Shown: positions 24,128 through 32,864 of the stretch, piece after piece
Numbering within the stretch: the first letter of the stretch is position 1
Layout of the letters: the number at the start of each line of letters is the position of its first letter
Assembly (NCBI GenBank): GCA_016125425.1
Contig: WGLT01000009.1
Coordinates: 1 to 64,000, forward strand
Direction of reading: 5' to 3'
Length of the DNA: 64,000 nucleotides
From: Alphaproteobacteria bacterium
Lineage (GTDB): Bacteria; Pseudomonadota; Alphaproteobacteria; Caulobacterales; Parvularculaceae
Program-made: the position numbers and the translations under genes
Notes under the pieces: model-generated
The model's database searches: none
Told to the model about the DNA's origin: nothing
The model's input: only the letters and a program-made list of their open reading frames with translations

Positions 24128-25696
24128 TCAGCCCCTTTTGATCGGCGCCCCGATCGCCTCTTCAAGCCGGCTCTCGCGCTCCGGCAGGCGAGCGATGAAG
24201 GCCCCGTGATCGGGCATTCCGGCGACGATTTCGGCGATGGTTTCCGCTATGTCGCTGAGATAGCCGGCCAATTGCCCGTCATCGACGAAACGGGCGACCG
24301 GGTCGGCCTTCGCCGCCAGTCCCTGGCCGAGAAGCACCTGGACCCAGCTTTCCTCGGCGAAGAGCTCCAGCTTGCTGCGCCCGAAAAACCTGGCCGAGGA
24401 TTGAAAAAGCGCCAGACGCTGGGCCAGCGAGTCCGGGATGGCCATTTCGCGCACATAATCCCAGAAAGCTTCGCCCCGCCTGCGCGTGACCTTGTAATGG
24501 GCGATGATGAAGTCGCGAATGTCCTCATATTCGAGCCGCGTCTGCGCGTTGAATTCATCGATATCGGCCTGGCGAAAGCCCTGCGCGGGAAACAAGGCCA
24601 GCAGTCTGTGAACGGCGGTCTGGATCAAGTGAATGCTCGTTGACTCGAGCGGTTCGAGAAAGCCGCTGGAAAGTCCGATCGCGACGACATTCTTGCGCCA
24701 GGCCTCGATCCGGCGCCCCGGACGGAACCGCACGGGCCGCGGATCGGCCAACGCCTTCGAGTCGAGCCCGCCCAGAAGCGTCGCCGCCGCTTCGTCGTCG
24801 CTCATCAGTTCGGCCGCATAGACGAGCCCGTTGCCGATGCGATGTTGCAGCGGAATGCGCCATTGCCAGCCTGCTTTGCGCGCGGTCGAGCGCGTATACG
24901 GAGTAAGAGGCGCGACGCGTTCCGACGGAACCGCCAGCGCGCGGTTGCAAAGTAGCCATTGATTCCAGTCTTCATAGCCGACGCCGAGCGCGCCCTCGAT
25001 GAGCAGGGCGCGCATGCCGGAACAGTCGACAAACAGATCGCCGCCGATGCGGCGCCCATCCGAGAGAACAAGCGATTCGACGAAGCCTGAATCGCTATCC
25101 GTGACGACCTCGACGATCCTTCCTTCGATTCTTTCGACGCCGCGCCCTTCACATTCGCCGCGAAGAAATCTTGCGAATAAAGACGCGTCGAAATGATAGG
25201 CGAAATCAAGGTCCGCAAGCGGAGAATTGACTGCGCGGACGTCCTGAAAACGAAAACGGTTGCTGAGCGCAGCGCGGCAGTTAATCGAATAATTATCGAA
25301 ATGTTCGACCTTCAGGCCTCTTTCCCTGGCGGCGAGCCAAAGCTGATGGGCGTGCAGCCAGAGCATGTCGCGGCCGATCCGGCCGAAACCGTGAATGTAG
25401 GACTCGCCAGGCGCGCCCCAATCGACAAACTGAATGCCGAGCTTGAAGGTCGCCATGCTCGCGTGAAGCATGCGCAACTGGTCGACGCCCGCCAGCGCCA
25501 TATAATTTCGGATGTGAGGGATCGTCGCTTCGCCGACGCCCACAATTCCGATTTCGTCGGATTCGACGAGCCGAACCGTGACCTGACTTAGCAGTTTCGA
25601 CAGGACCGCCGCCGTCATCCAGCCGGCCGTGCCGCCGCCGACGATCGTGACTTCGCGAACCGGATCGTCCGTCCGCCTCATGTGAGAATCGGCCAT
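24128..25696 (-). CDS. Flavin-dependent tryptophan-halogenase-like enzyme
   Basis: A 522-residue FAD enzyme. It has the nucleotide fold VTIVGGGTAGWMTAAVL (residues 16-32), GVGEATIP, and K85 in FKLGIQF, equivalent to the catalytic lysine (K79) of PrnA/RebH. It also has the halogenase block GWQWRIPLQ (WxWxIP) and LEPLESTSIHLIQ with the catalytic Glu-Ser region. All residues needed for halide oxidation to hypohalous acid are kept. Members of this branch sit beside TonB-dependent receptors, and some brominate indoles in vitro; their natural substrate is unknown. It lies 21 bases after the GH144-like gene on the same strand, so it is co-transcribed with lacI. No flavin reductase gene was seen nearby. 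Confidence 0.87.
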   Translation of the reverse strand: MADSHMRRTDDPVREVTIVGGGTAGWMTAAVLSKLLSQVTVRLVESDEIGIVGVGEATIPHIRNYMALAGVDQLRMLHASMATFKLGIQFVDWGAPGESYIHGFGRIGRDMLWLHAHQLWLAARERGLKVEHFDNYSINCRAALSNRFRFQDVRAVNSPLADLDFAYHFDASLFARFLRGECEGRGVERIEGRIVEVVTDSDSGFVESLVLSDGRRIGGDLFVDCSGMRALLIEGALGVGYEDWNQWLLCNRALAVPSERVAPLTPYTRSTARKAGWQWRIPLQHRIGNGLVYAAELMSDDEAAATLLGGLDSKALADPRPVRFRPGRRIEAWRKNVVAIGLSSGFLEPLESTSIHLIQTAVHRLLALFPAQGFRQADIDEFNAQTRLEYEDIRDFIIAHYKVTRRRGEAFWDYVREMAIPDSLAQRLALFQSSARFFGRSKLELFAEESWVQVLLGQGLAAKADPVARFVDDGQLAGYLSDIAETIAEIVAGMPDHGAFIARLPERESRLEEAIGAPIKRG

Positions 25697-25717
25697 GACC
25701 TTCCTCTCGCTGCGTTC

Positions 25718-27121
25718 TCAGGCGACGAGCCAACCGCCCTGAAATCCGGCGCGTCGCAGGCCCCGGCGGATTCGGGGATCGCGGCGCATGACGCGCCACA
25801 CCGCATCGCGTCGATAATTCGCGATCATCGCCAGAATCGCGCCCTGATCGATGCCAAGATGGTCGCGCGCCACCCAGCCGTGAATCGGGTCGATCGAGCC
25901 GGCGCGAGCCTTGAGAGAAGGGTCGCGCACGCTTGGGTTAAAGCTGTCGGCGAAGCCGTAGCGCCGGTAAAGCCCCGGCCAGGCGGCGAGCGCCCGCGCG
26001 GCGGGCGCCACGATTTCAGGCGCGAAAGGCAGCGAAGCGAGCGCCGCAGTCGGCGCCAGCGTTCCGTCGTCAAAGCCGTCCGGTTCTCCGATCGGTCCGC
26101 GTGCGGAATAGCCGCGGATTTTTCGCACCGCGCCCGAATGGCGCAGTTTCAATGCGCCGGGCCCGTCGCAGGCGGTCAAGCCCCAGATCGTCCCGGAATA
26201 GCCGTCCCAGCCCAGCGGGTTGGCCATGCAGTAGGCGCGATTCGCTATGGTCGCCCGCCGGCTGTTTTCGAAATAGTCGAATCCCGCCTCACGATTGACG
26301 GCGTCCCATATGCCGCGAAAATCGAACCACACATGGCTGTATTGATGGCCGAACAGCGGCGCGAATGCGATGCGTCGCGTGGCGCCCGCGCCGCGCCAGC
26401 ATGCGCCGATCGTGTGCGTCCAAGCCTCCCAGGCGCCGTCTTCGACCGCATGGTCATGCGAGCCCAGCGCCAGAAGCGGGACCATCATCCCTTCATTGTA
26501 GGCGGTCCAGCCACGTTCGATAAAACCGGTTTCGGGGCGCCAGCCCATCGATACGTCGCCGCGACCGCGCTGGAACCAGCGCCAGTCGGCCCGTTCTACG
26601 ATGCGGCTGGCGAGACGCCTGATTTCGGCTTCGTCCGGATGCGGAGCGTCGAACCAGCCGGCGGCGAAGATCATGCCGAGAAACAAGATGGCCGAATCGA
26701 CGCTCGAAAGTTCGGACCGTTTGTAACGCAGCCCGGTATCGAGATGCAGGAAGTGATAGAAAAATCCGTTGGCGCCCGACGCATTGACGGGATCCTCGCC
26801 CTGCGGCGCGGAATCGAAGAAGCGTAATGTCGCCAGCGTGCGCCGGCGGGCGTCGGCGCGGCTGATCCAGCCGCGTTCGACCCCGATCGGGTATGCGGTC
26901 AGCGCAAATCCGACCGCCGCGATCGAGCAGGGGCCTTCGCCGGGCCAGCGGTCCGGCGTCAGGCCGTTGTCGTCCCGGCTGAGATTCCAGAAAAAATGGA
27001 AAGTGCGGCGTTCAATGTCGTCGATCAGCGACGCGAACGCCGGCGGCTTCGACATCGCGCCGGCGGCGCCCAGCGCGGGAATCGCGGCGAGCCCGGCGAT
27101 CGTTCGGCGACGCGTAATCAT
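25718..27121 (-). CDS. Exported glucoamylase-family protein (GH144-like endo-beta-1,2-glucanase candidate)
   Basis: A 467-residue protein with a twin-arginine-type leader (RRRTIAGLAAIPALGAAGA). The (alpha/alpha)6-type domain shows RRTFHFFWNLS, SIAAVGFALTAYPIGVERGW, ELSSVDSAILFLGMIFA, GWTAYNEGMM, FGHQYSHVWFDFRGIWDA, WGLTACDGPGA and DDGTLAPTAALASLPFAPE. This is the Glycoamylase (PF10091) family, whose characterised members include GH144 endo-beta-1,2-glucanases. The start overlaps the lacI stop (ATGA), so it is translated with the regulator. It probably cuts the backbone glucan in the periplasm. Family assignment is strong, linkage specificity is inference. Confidence 0.85.
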   Translation of the reverse strand: MITRRRTIAGLAAIPALGAAGAMSKPPAFASLIDDIERRTFHFFWNLSRDDNGLTPDRWPGEGPCSIAAVGFALTAYPIGVERGWISRADARRRTLATLRFFDSAPQGEDPVNASGANGFFYHFLHLDTGLRYKRSELSSVDSAILFLGMIFAAGWFDAPHPDEAEIRRLASRIVERADWRWFQRGRGDVSMGWRPETGFIERGWTAYNEGMMVPLLALGSHDHAVEDGAWEAWTHTIGACWRGAGATRRIAFAPLFGHQYSHVWFDFRGIWDAVNREAGFDYFENSRRATIANRAYCMANPLGWDGYSGTIWGLTACDGPGALKLRHSGAVRKIRGYSARGPIGEPDGFDDGTLAPTAALASLPFAPEIVAPAARALAAWPGLYRRYGFADSFNPSVRDPSLKARAGSIDPIHGWVARDHLGIDQGAILAMIANYRRDAVWRVMRRDPRIRRGLRRAGFQGGWLVA

Positions 27122-28152
27122 GCCGGGCCGCCCAGTGTGCTGGCTCGAGCGACGAGTTCGAGCGGCTGGTTGTGGGCGGTCGGCCCGATCTGGCCGTTCT
27201 TGATCATCGCGACGAGGCGGTTGACGGCGTCCGAACCGATTTCGGCGACGTGCACGCGGATGGTCGACAGTCCGAGGTGGCGTGCGAGCGGAATGTCGTC
27301 GAACCCGATCACGGCGACGTCTTCGGGAATGCGCAGGCCGTGCGCGCGAAGCGCCTCCATCGCGCCGATCGCCATCATATCGTTCGCCGCCATCAAGCCG
27401 TCGAAACTATCGCCGCGCTTCAGCCAGTTTTCGACCGCCCGCGCGCCGCTGTCCTCTCTGAAATCCCCGATCGCGATGAGCGGTTCGGCCGCGCCCGCTT
27501 TCGTCACGGCCTCGACGAATCCGTCGCGGCGCTGGCGCGCGTCGAAATTGTTTTCATGACCCATAATATGAGCGAGGCGTCGCCGGCCTATGTTCAGGAG
27601 GTGGCGCGCGCCCATAGCGCCGCCGGCGCGATTGTCGATGCCGATGGACGGCCTGTCAGCGCTCGCTTCGCTGATCACTTCGACGCCCGGCAGCTCTGCG
27701 GGCATGAGCGCATCGATCGTTTCGCGCGAGAGCTGCGGCGCCATCACGATCACCCCGTCGACGCGGCCGCGCATCACCGCCAGCGCCTGGCCGGCGAGCG
27801 CCGGGTCGGCGTGCATCGTCGACAGCAAAAGCAGATAGCCGTGATCGCTGGCGGCCTTGTCCATCCCGCGGATGAGCTCGGAGAAGAATTCGCCGTAAAG
27901 ATCGGGCAGAACCACGCCGAGCGTGCCCGTCTTTGCATTCGACAGGCTCCGCGCTGCGGCGTTGGGCACATATTGCAGATCGGCGATGGCGCGCATGACG
28001 CGTCCGCGAGTCTCCTCGCGAATATTCTCGTGTCCGTTGAGTGCGCGCGATACGGACGCCACCGATACGCCGGCGCGCCGCGCCACGTCGCGGATGGTAG
28101 CGGGCCGTTGTTTCACTTCTTCTCTTCTTCGCCGCGTTTTTAACACCGCCAA
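27118..28152 (-). CDS. LacI-family transcriptional repressor of the carbohydrate locus
   Basis: A 344-residue regulator: N-terminal helix-turn-helix ATIRDVARRAGVSVASVSRAL (18-38) and hinge helix YVPNAAARSLS. The periplasmic-binding-protein-like sensor domain has TGTLGVVLPDLYGEFF, GIDNRAGGAMGARHL and VAVIGFDDIPLARHLGLSTI. It would bind an oligosaccharide or sugar and leave its operator. It is divergent from the GH3 gene. The 12-bp palindrome between them (28193-28204) and its copy before the TonB receptor are the probable binding sites. The gene heads an operon with the GH144-like and halogenase genes, so it is likely autoregulated. Confidence 0.93.
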   Translation of the reverse strand: MAVLKTRRRREEVKQRPATIRDVARRAGVSVASVSRALNGHENIREETRGRVMRAIADLQYVPNAAARSLSNAKTGTLGVVLPDLYGEFFSELIRGMDKAASDHGYLLLLSTMHADPALAGQALAVMRGRVDGVIVMAPQLSRETIDALMPAELPGVEVISEASADRPSIGIDNRAGGAMGARHLLNIGRRRLAHIMGHENNFDARQRRDGFVEAVTKAGAAEPLIAIGDFREDSGARAVENWLKRGDSFDGLMAANDMMAIGAMEALRAHGLRIPEDVAVIGFDDIPLARHLGLSTIRVHVAEIGSDAVNRLVAMIKNGQIGPTAHNQPLELVARASTLGGPA

Positions 28153-28190
28153 GCGCGACAGCGATTGCGTTTTGCGGCGGACTGACTGAT

Positions 28191-28206
28191 ACGTAACCGA
28201 TTACAT
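28191..28206. promoter_or_regulatory. LacI-type operator between lacI and the GH3 gene
   Basis: ACGTAACCGATTACAT holds the core GTAACCGATTAC (28193-28204), identical to the core in front of the TonB receptor. It is 41 bases upstream of the lacI ATG and 27 bases upstream of the GH3 ATG. It can therefore control both divergent operons. Confidence 0.75.
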
Positions 28207-28230
28207 TGGCGACGACCAGAGGTTTTTGGG

Positions 28231-30516
28231 ATGAACCAAGGGCGGGTATCGCGACGGACATTGCTGGCGGGAGCAGGGGCCGCTCTTGCATGGTCGGCGT
28301 CGCCGCTGCGGGCGATGCTGCAACAGGCCGAGGCCGAGGCCGGTCCGGCGACGCGCAGGTCGATAGCGGCGTTAATCAAAGAGATGACTCTGGAGGAGAA
28401 GGCCGGCCAGCTGACATTGATGCCGGCCGCCTGGAGCGGGGGCGTTGCGACCGATCTCAATCCGCCCGGGGCGGACAATAATTTCACCAAGCAAATCGCC
28501 GCGGCGGTCGCGGGCGACCTCACCGGCGTGTTCAACGGCAATGGCGCGGCGATGGCCTTGCGCATGCAGCGCGCGGTGATGGAGCGATCGCGCCTGAAGA
28601 TTCCATTGCTGTTTGCGGCCGACGTCATCCACGGCTATCGCACGATCTTTCCGGTCGGCGTCGGAGAGGCCGCCAGCTTCGAGCCGGCGCTCGCGGAGCG
28701 CACCGCCCGGATCGCCGCATTCGAAGCGTCGGGCGCCGGAATCGATTGGACCTTCGCGCCCATGGTCGACATCGCGCGCGATCAGCGATGGGGCCGCACG
28801 ATGGAGGGCGCCGGCGAGGACGTGCTGATCGGCCGGCTGTTCGCGGCCGCGCGTGTTCGAGGATTTCAGGGAAAAAGTCTTGCGCGCGACGACACGCTGA
28901 TGGCTTGCGTCAAGCATTTCGCAGCCTATGGGGCGGCCGAAGCCGGTCTCGACTACAATAGCGTCGACATGTCCTTGCCGCGGCTGGTCGAAATCTATCT
29001 TCGCCCCTACCGCGCCGGAATCGATGCGGGGGCAGGCTCTGTGATGACCGCGTTCAATGAGCTCAACGGCGTTCCCTCGACCGGCAATCACTGGCTGCAG
29101 ACCGAAGTGCTTCGCGACGATTGGGGTTTTGAGGGATTTGTGGTCAGCGACTACACGAGCGACGAGGAGATGATCGCCGCCGGGTTCGCCGCCGACCGGC
29201 GCGAGGCGGCGCGGATCGCGTTCCTCGCCGGAGTCGACATGTCCATGACGTCGGGCGTTTATCGGGAGCATTTGCCCGGTCTGGTGCGAGACGGGCTCGT
29301 CAGCGAGGATCAACTCGACCGCTCGGTCCGCAGAGTGCTGGCCGCCAAGGCCGCGCTCGGATTGTTCGATGATCCCTTCCTCAGGATCGACCCCGCGCGC
29401 GAAAAGAAACGCAGCCGCCTGCCGTCGAGTCTCGCGCTTGCGCGCGAGGCGGCGCAGAAATCGATCGTGCTCGTCCGGAATGAGGGCGACCTGCTGCCGC
29501 TTTCCCCGAAAACGAAACTCGCGTTGATCGGGCCGTTCGTACGGGACGGACGCGATATCAACGGCCCATGGGTGGTTTACGGCGACAACGGACAATCCGT
29601 CGATCTCGCGGTCGGATTGAAGAATGCGGGCGCTGATTTTTCGATGACGCTCGGAAGCGACGTCGAGGCGCCGATCCCCGGCGGGATCGAGGCGGCGGTC
29701 GCCGCTGCGCGCGCCGCCGACGTGGTGTTGCTGGCGATTGGCGAAAGCGAACGCATGTCCGGCGAGGCGCAATCTCGCAGCGAAATCGTTCTGCCTGCGC
29801 CGCAACAGGCGTTGGCCGAGGCCGTAGCGCAAACCGGCAAGCCGATCGTGGTCATTCTTCGAAACGGCCGCGCGCTCGCTCTTCACGGCGCGGTCAAAAA
29901 CGCGCCGGCGATTCTCGTCACCTGGTTTTTGGGTTCGGAAAGCGGCAACGCGATTGCGGACGTGCTTTTCGGCAAGGTCTCTCCGTCCGGTCGCTTGCCG
30001 GTCAGTTTTCCGCACGAAAGCGGGCAAGAGCCTTATTATTACGCGCATAAGAGCACAGGCCGCCCGAACCCGCCGGGACCGCTGCAGGAATACAAGGCGC
30101 ACTACCGCGAGACGGCGAACAATGCGCTATTCCCGTTCGGCCACGGCCTGACCTATGGAAAGATCAGCTATTCGGATCTCGCGCTGTCGGCGAAGCGTCT
30201 CTCCGGCGGGTCGATCGAAGTCGCTGCGACCATCCGCAATTCCGGGTCTCGCGCCGCGGTCGAAACAGTCCAGCTTTACACCCATCAGCGCGTCGCCAGC
30301 ATGACGCAACCGGTGCGCCAATTGCGCGCATTCCGGAAAATCGCGCTTGGCGCGGGAAAGGCGAAGACGGTGCGGTTCGTTTTGACCGGCGAAGACCTCG
30401 CATTCGTCAACGGCGCCGGAAAGTGGGTGCGCGAGGCCGGCGTGATTGACGTGTGGATAGCGCCGAACGCAGAAGCGGAAGGCGTACACGGAACTTTTGA
30501 CTTTGCGCCCGCATGA
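28231..30516 (+). CDS. Exported GH3 beta-glucosidase (BglX-like)
   Basis: A 761-residue glycoside hydrolase family 3 enzyme. Residues 1-35 are a twin-arginine-like leader (RVSRRTLLAGAGAALAWSAS). The (beta/alpha)8 domain has FAADVIHGYRTIFPVGVGEAA, ACVKHFAAYGAAEAGLDYN and VVSDYTSDEEM, with D307 as the nucleophile. The second domain has ARKSIVLVRNEG-like and GESERMSGEAQSR blocks, and a fibronectin-III-like C-terminus ends near SKLS-type loops. It hydrolyses beta-linked gluco-oligosaccharides in the periplasm. It is the first gene of the rightward operon under the LacI operator; its stop overlaps the GH31 start (ATGA). Confidence 0.92.
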   Translation: MNQGRVSRRTLLAGAGAALAWSASPLRAMLQQAEAEAGPATRRSIAALIKEMTLEEKAGQLTLMPAAWSGGVATDLNPPGADNNFTKQIAAAVAGDLTGVFNGNGAAMALRMQRAVMERSRLKIPLLFAADVIHGYRTIFPVGVGEAASFEPALAERTARIAAFEASGAGIDWTFAPMVDIARDQRWGRTMEGAGEDVLIGRLFAAARVRGFQGKSLARDDTLMACVKHFAAYGAAEAGLDYNSVDMSLPRLVEIYLRPYRAGIDAGAGSVMTAFNELNGVPSTGNHWLQTEVLRDDWGFEGFVVSDYTSDEEMIAAGFAADRREAARIAFLAGVDMSMTSGVYREHLPGLVRDGLVSEDQLDRSVRRVLAAKAALGLFDDPFLRIDPAREKKRSRLPSSLALAREAAQKSIVLVRNEGDLLPLSPKTKLALIGPFVRDGRDINGPWVVYGDNGQSVDLAVGLKNAGADFSMTLGSDVEAPIPGGIEAAVAAARAADVVLLAIGESERMSGEAQSRSEIVLPAPQQALAEAVAQTGKPIVVILRNGRALALHGAVKNAPAILVTWFLGSESGNAIADVLFGKVSPSGRLPVSFPHESGQEPYYYAHKSTGRPNPPGPLQEYKAHYRETANNALFPFGHGLTYGKISYSDLALSAKRLSGGSIEVAATIRNSGSRAAVETVQLYTHQRVASMTQPVRQLRAFRKIALGAGKAKTVRFVLTGEDLAFVNGAGKWVREAGVIDVWIAPNAEAEGVHGTFDFAPA

Positions 30517-32864
30517 AACGCATCAAATCGCTCGTCATTCTGATCTTGGCAATCTTGGTCTCGCCGGCCGCGGCGAGCGTCGTTCCCCTGCCTCACGGCG
30601 CGGAGGCTGCGTCGGGCGCGCGAAAGGTCCGCGTCACCGCGTTGCAGGACAACGTGCTCCACATCGAGATGACCGACGCCGCCGGCCATTGGCCGGAAGC
30701 GGCGAGTTGGGCGGTGCTGGCGAAGTCGCGCGCCGCTTCGGCGCCGGTGCGCGCCAGCGCCGGCGGTTTTGAGACGGACGCGTTGAAAGTGACGGTCGAT
30801 CCCTCGAGCCTTCGCCTGGCTGTCGAGCGGAAGGACGGCGGGACAATCATTGACGGCCTCGGCGGCGGCCCCGCGCCGTCGGGCGAGGGCGTCGTCGTCG
30901 ATGCCGAAATGCCGACCGGGCAACATATTTTCGGCATGGGCGACAAGACCGGCTCCATCGACCGCGCCGGGCGCAGTTTCATCGACTGGAACACCGACGC
31001 CTATAATTTCACCAGCAGCACCGATCCCCTGTACAAGTCGATTCCCTTTTTCATCGCCGCCGGGGCGGGACGGCAGCCTTATGGCCTGTTTTTCGATAAT
31101 ACGTTCCGTACACGGTTTGATTTCGGGGCGCGTAGGCCGGGGCGAATCGCGATCGACGCCGACGGCGGCCCGATCGATCTGTACCTGATCACGGGCCCCT
31201 CGATCGGGGATGTTGTTCGCGGTTATGTCTGGCTGACCGGCGCGGCGGCGATGCCGCCGCGATGGGCGTTCGGATATCAGCAGTCGCGCTGGAGCTATAT
31301 GAGCGAGGCGGAGGCGCGCCAGCTTGTCCGGCGCTTCGCCGACGAGCGGTTTCCCCTCGATGCTGTCTGGTTCGATATCGACTACCAGGATCGAAACCGT
31401 CCGTTCACGATTGACCGAAAGGCTTTTCCTCATTTCGAAAAGCTAATCGCCGATTTGAACAAGCAGGGCGTTCACTCGATACCGATCGTCGATCTGCATA
31501 TCGCCGCGGCGCCCGGCCAGGGATATGCGCCCTACGATTCCGGCGTCGCGGGCGATCATTTTGTGAAGCGCGCGGACGGGAAAACCTATGTCGCGCCGGT
31601 GTGGCCCGGCCCGTCTGTTTTTCCGGACTTTACGCAGGAGCGCACGCGGCGCTGGTGGGGCCGCATGTTCAAAATGTTCGCGGATATGGGCGTCGGCGGC
31701 ATCTGGAACGACATGAACGAGCCGGCGATCTTCGAAACGCCGTCGAAGACGATGCCGCTCGACAATCTGCATCGCATTTCCGGGGACGGATTCGCCCCGC
31801 GCACGGCCACGCACGCGGAAATCCATAATGTCTACGGCATGGAGAACAGCCGAGCGACTTTCGAGGGGCTGCTCGCATTGAGGCCGAACCAACGGCCCTT
31901 CGTGATGACGCGCGCCTCCTACGCCGGCGGCCAGCGCTATGCGACGACGTGGAGCGGCGACAACAGCTCGTCATGGGACCATCTCAAGCTCGCCGTTCAG
32001 CAGATGGAGAGCCTCGGACTGTCGGGATTTTCTTTCCCGGCCAATGACGTCGGGGGATTCACGGGCGGGCCGAGCCCCGAGCTTCTCACCCGCTGGTTCC
32101 AATATGCGGCGTTCATGCCCGTCTTTCGCGATCATAGCCAAAAGGGCGCGCCGCGCGCCGAGCCCTGGGTCGACGGCGAATCCGAACTCGCCATCCGCCG
32201 CCATTATGTCGAGGAACGCTACAGGCTGCTGCCCTATATCTATGCTCTCGCCGAGAAGGCGGGCCGGACTGGCGAGCCGATGATGCGCCCGCTATTCTAC
32301 GACTATCCGCAACTGCTCGACTCCGATTGCGATCAGTCGATGCAGTTCACGCTGGGAGGGCGCCTCTTGATCGCGGGAAATCCGCGCCCGGAATCGCCGC
32401 GCGACTATCAGGCCTGTTTGCCGGCGGGCGGGTGGTACGATTATTGGACGGGAAAGCCGGCGCCGACCAAGCGCCCGCTGATGATTACGCCCAGGCACGA
32501 AGTCTTGCCCGTATTTGTGCGCGCCGGTTCGATCATCCCGCGCCAGCCGTCTGTCATGCATACAGACGCCAAGCCTGACGGTCCGCTAGAGCTCGATATT
32601 TATCCGGGTCCGGACTGTTCGGGTGTTCTCTATGACGATGACGGCCGCTCGATAAAAGGAGACTTTCGGCGTCAAATCGTGACTTGCGCCGTTGACGCCG
32701 GCGGCGCCGTCACGGTGCGCTTTTCAAAGCCGGAAGGACGATTCAAGCCGTGGTGGCGCCAAATCGCCATTGTCGTTCATACCGAAAAGGGCGAGCGGCG
32801 CCGGATGATAGATGCGCCCAACGCTCCCATGACGGCAGTCATTCCGTCGATGCAGGCGCCATGA
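30513..32864 (+). CDS. Exported GH31 alpha-glucosidase/alpha-xylosidase
   Basis: A 783-residue GH31 enzyme with a signal peptide (residues 1-21, ending AAA). The N-terminal beta-sandwich has GQHIFGMGDKTG. The catalytic barrel contains PRWAFGYQQSRWSYMSEAEAR, DAVWFDIDYQDRNRPF and GIWNDMNEPAIF with nucleophile D400. It also contains TWSGDNSSSWDHLKLAVQ with the likely acid/base Asp, and GFSFPANDVGGF. The C-terminal beta domain has the usual VLPVFVRAGSIIP. It removes alpha-linked glucose or xylose. ATGA overlaps with both neighbours make a tight GH3-GH31-transporter operon. Presence of both alpha- and beta-acting enzymes points to a branched or mixed-linkage glucan. Confidence 0.92.
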   Translation: MKRIKSLVILILAILVSPAAASVVPLPHGAEAASGARKVRVTALQDNVLHIEMTDAAGHWPEAASWAVLAKSRAASAPVRASAGGFETDALKVTVDPSSLRLAVERKDGGTIIDGLGGGPAPSGEGVVVDAEMPTGQHIFGMGDKTGSIDRAGRSFIDWNTDAYNFTSSTDPLYKSIPFFIAAGAGRQPYGLFFDNTFRTRFDFGARRPGRIAIDADGGPIDLYLITGPSIGDVVRGYVWLTGAAAMPPRWAFGYQQSRWSYMSEAEARQLVRRFADERFPLDAVWFDIDYQDRNRPFTIDRKAFPHFEKLIADLNKQGVHSIPIVDLHIAAAPGQGYAPYDSGVAGDHFVKRADGKTYVAPVWPGPSVFPDFTQERTRRWWGRMFKMFADMGVGGIWNDMNEPAIFETPSKTMPLDNLHRISGDGFAPRTATHAEIHNVYGMENSRATFEGLLALRPNQRPFVMTRASYAGGQRYATTWSGDNSSSWDHLKLAVQQMESLGLSGFSFPANDVGGFTGGPSPELLTRWFQYAAFMPVFRDHSQKGAPRAEPWVDGESELAIRRHYVEERYRLLPYIYALAEKAGRTGEPMMRPLFYDYPQLLDSDCDQSMQFTLGGRLLIAGNPRPESPRDYQACLPAGGWYDYWTGKPAPTKRPLMITPRHEVLPVFVRAGSIIPRQPSVMHTDAKPDGPLELDIYPGPDCSGVLYDDDGRSIKGDFRRQIVTCAVDAGGAVTVRFSKPEGRFKPWWRQIAIVVHTEKGERRRMIDAPNAPMTAVIPSMQAP

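Noticed and set aside
28372-30102. 576-residue open frame on the minus strand
   Set aside because: Antisense to the GH3 gene, which shows all catalytic motifs; composition is that of a shadow frame.
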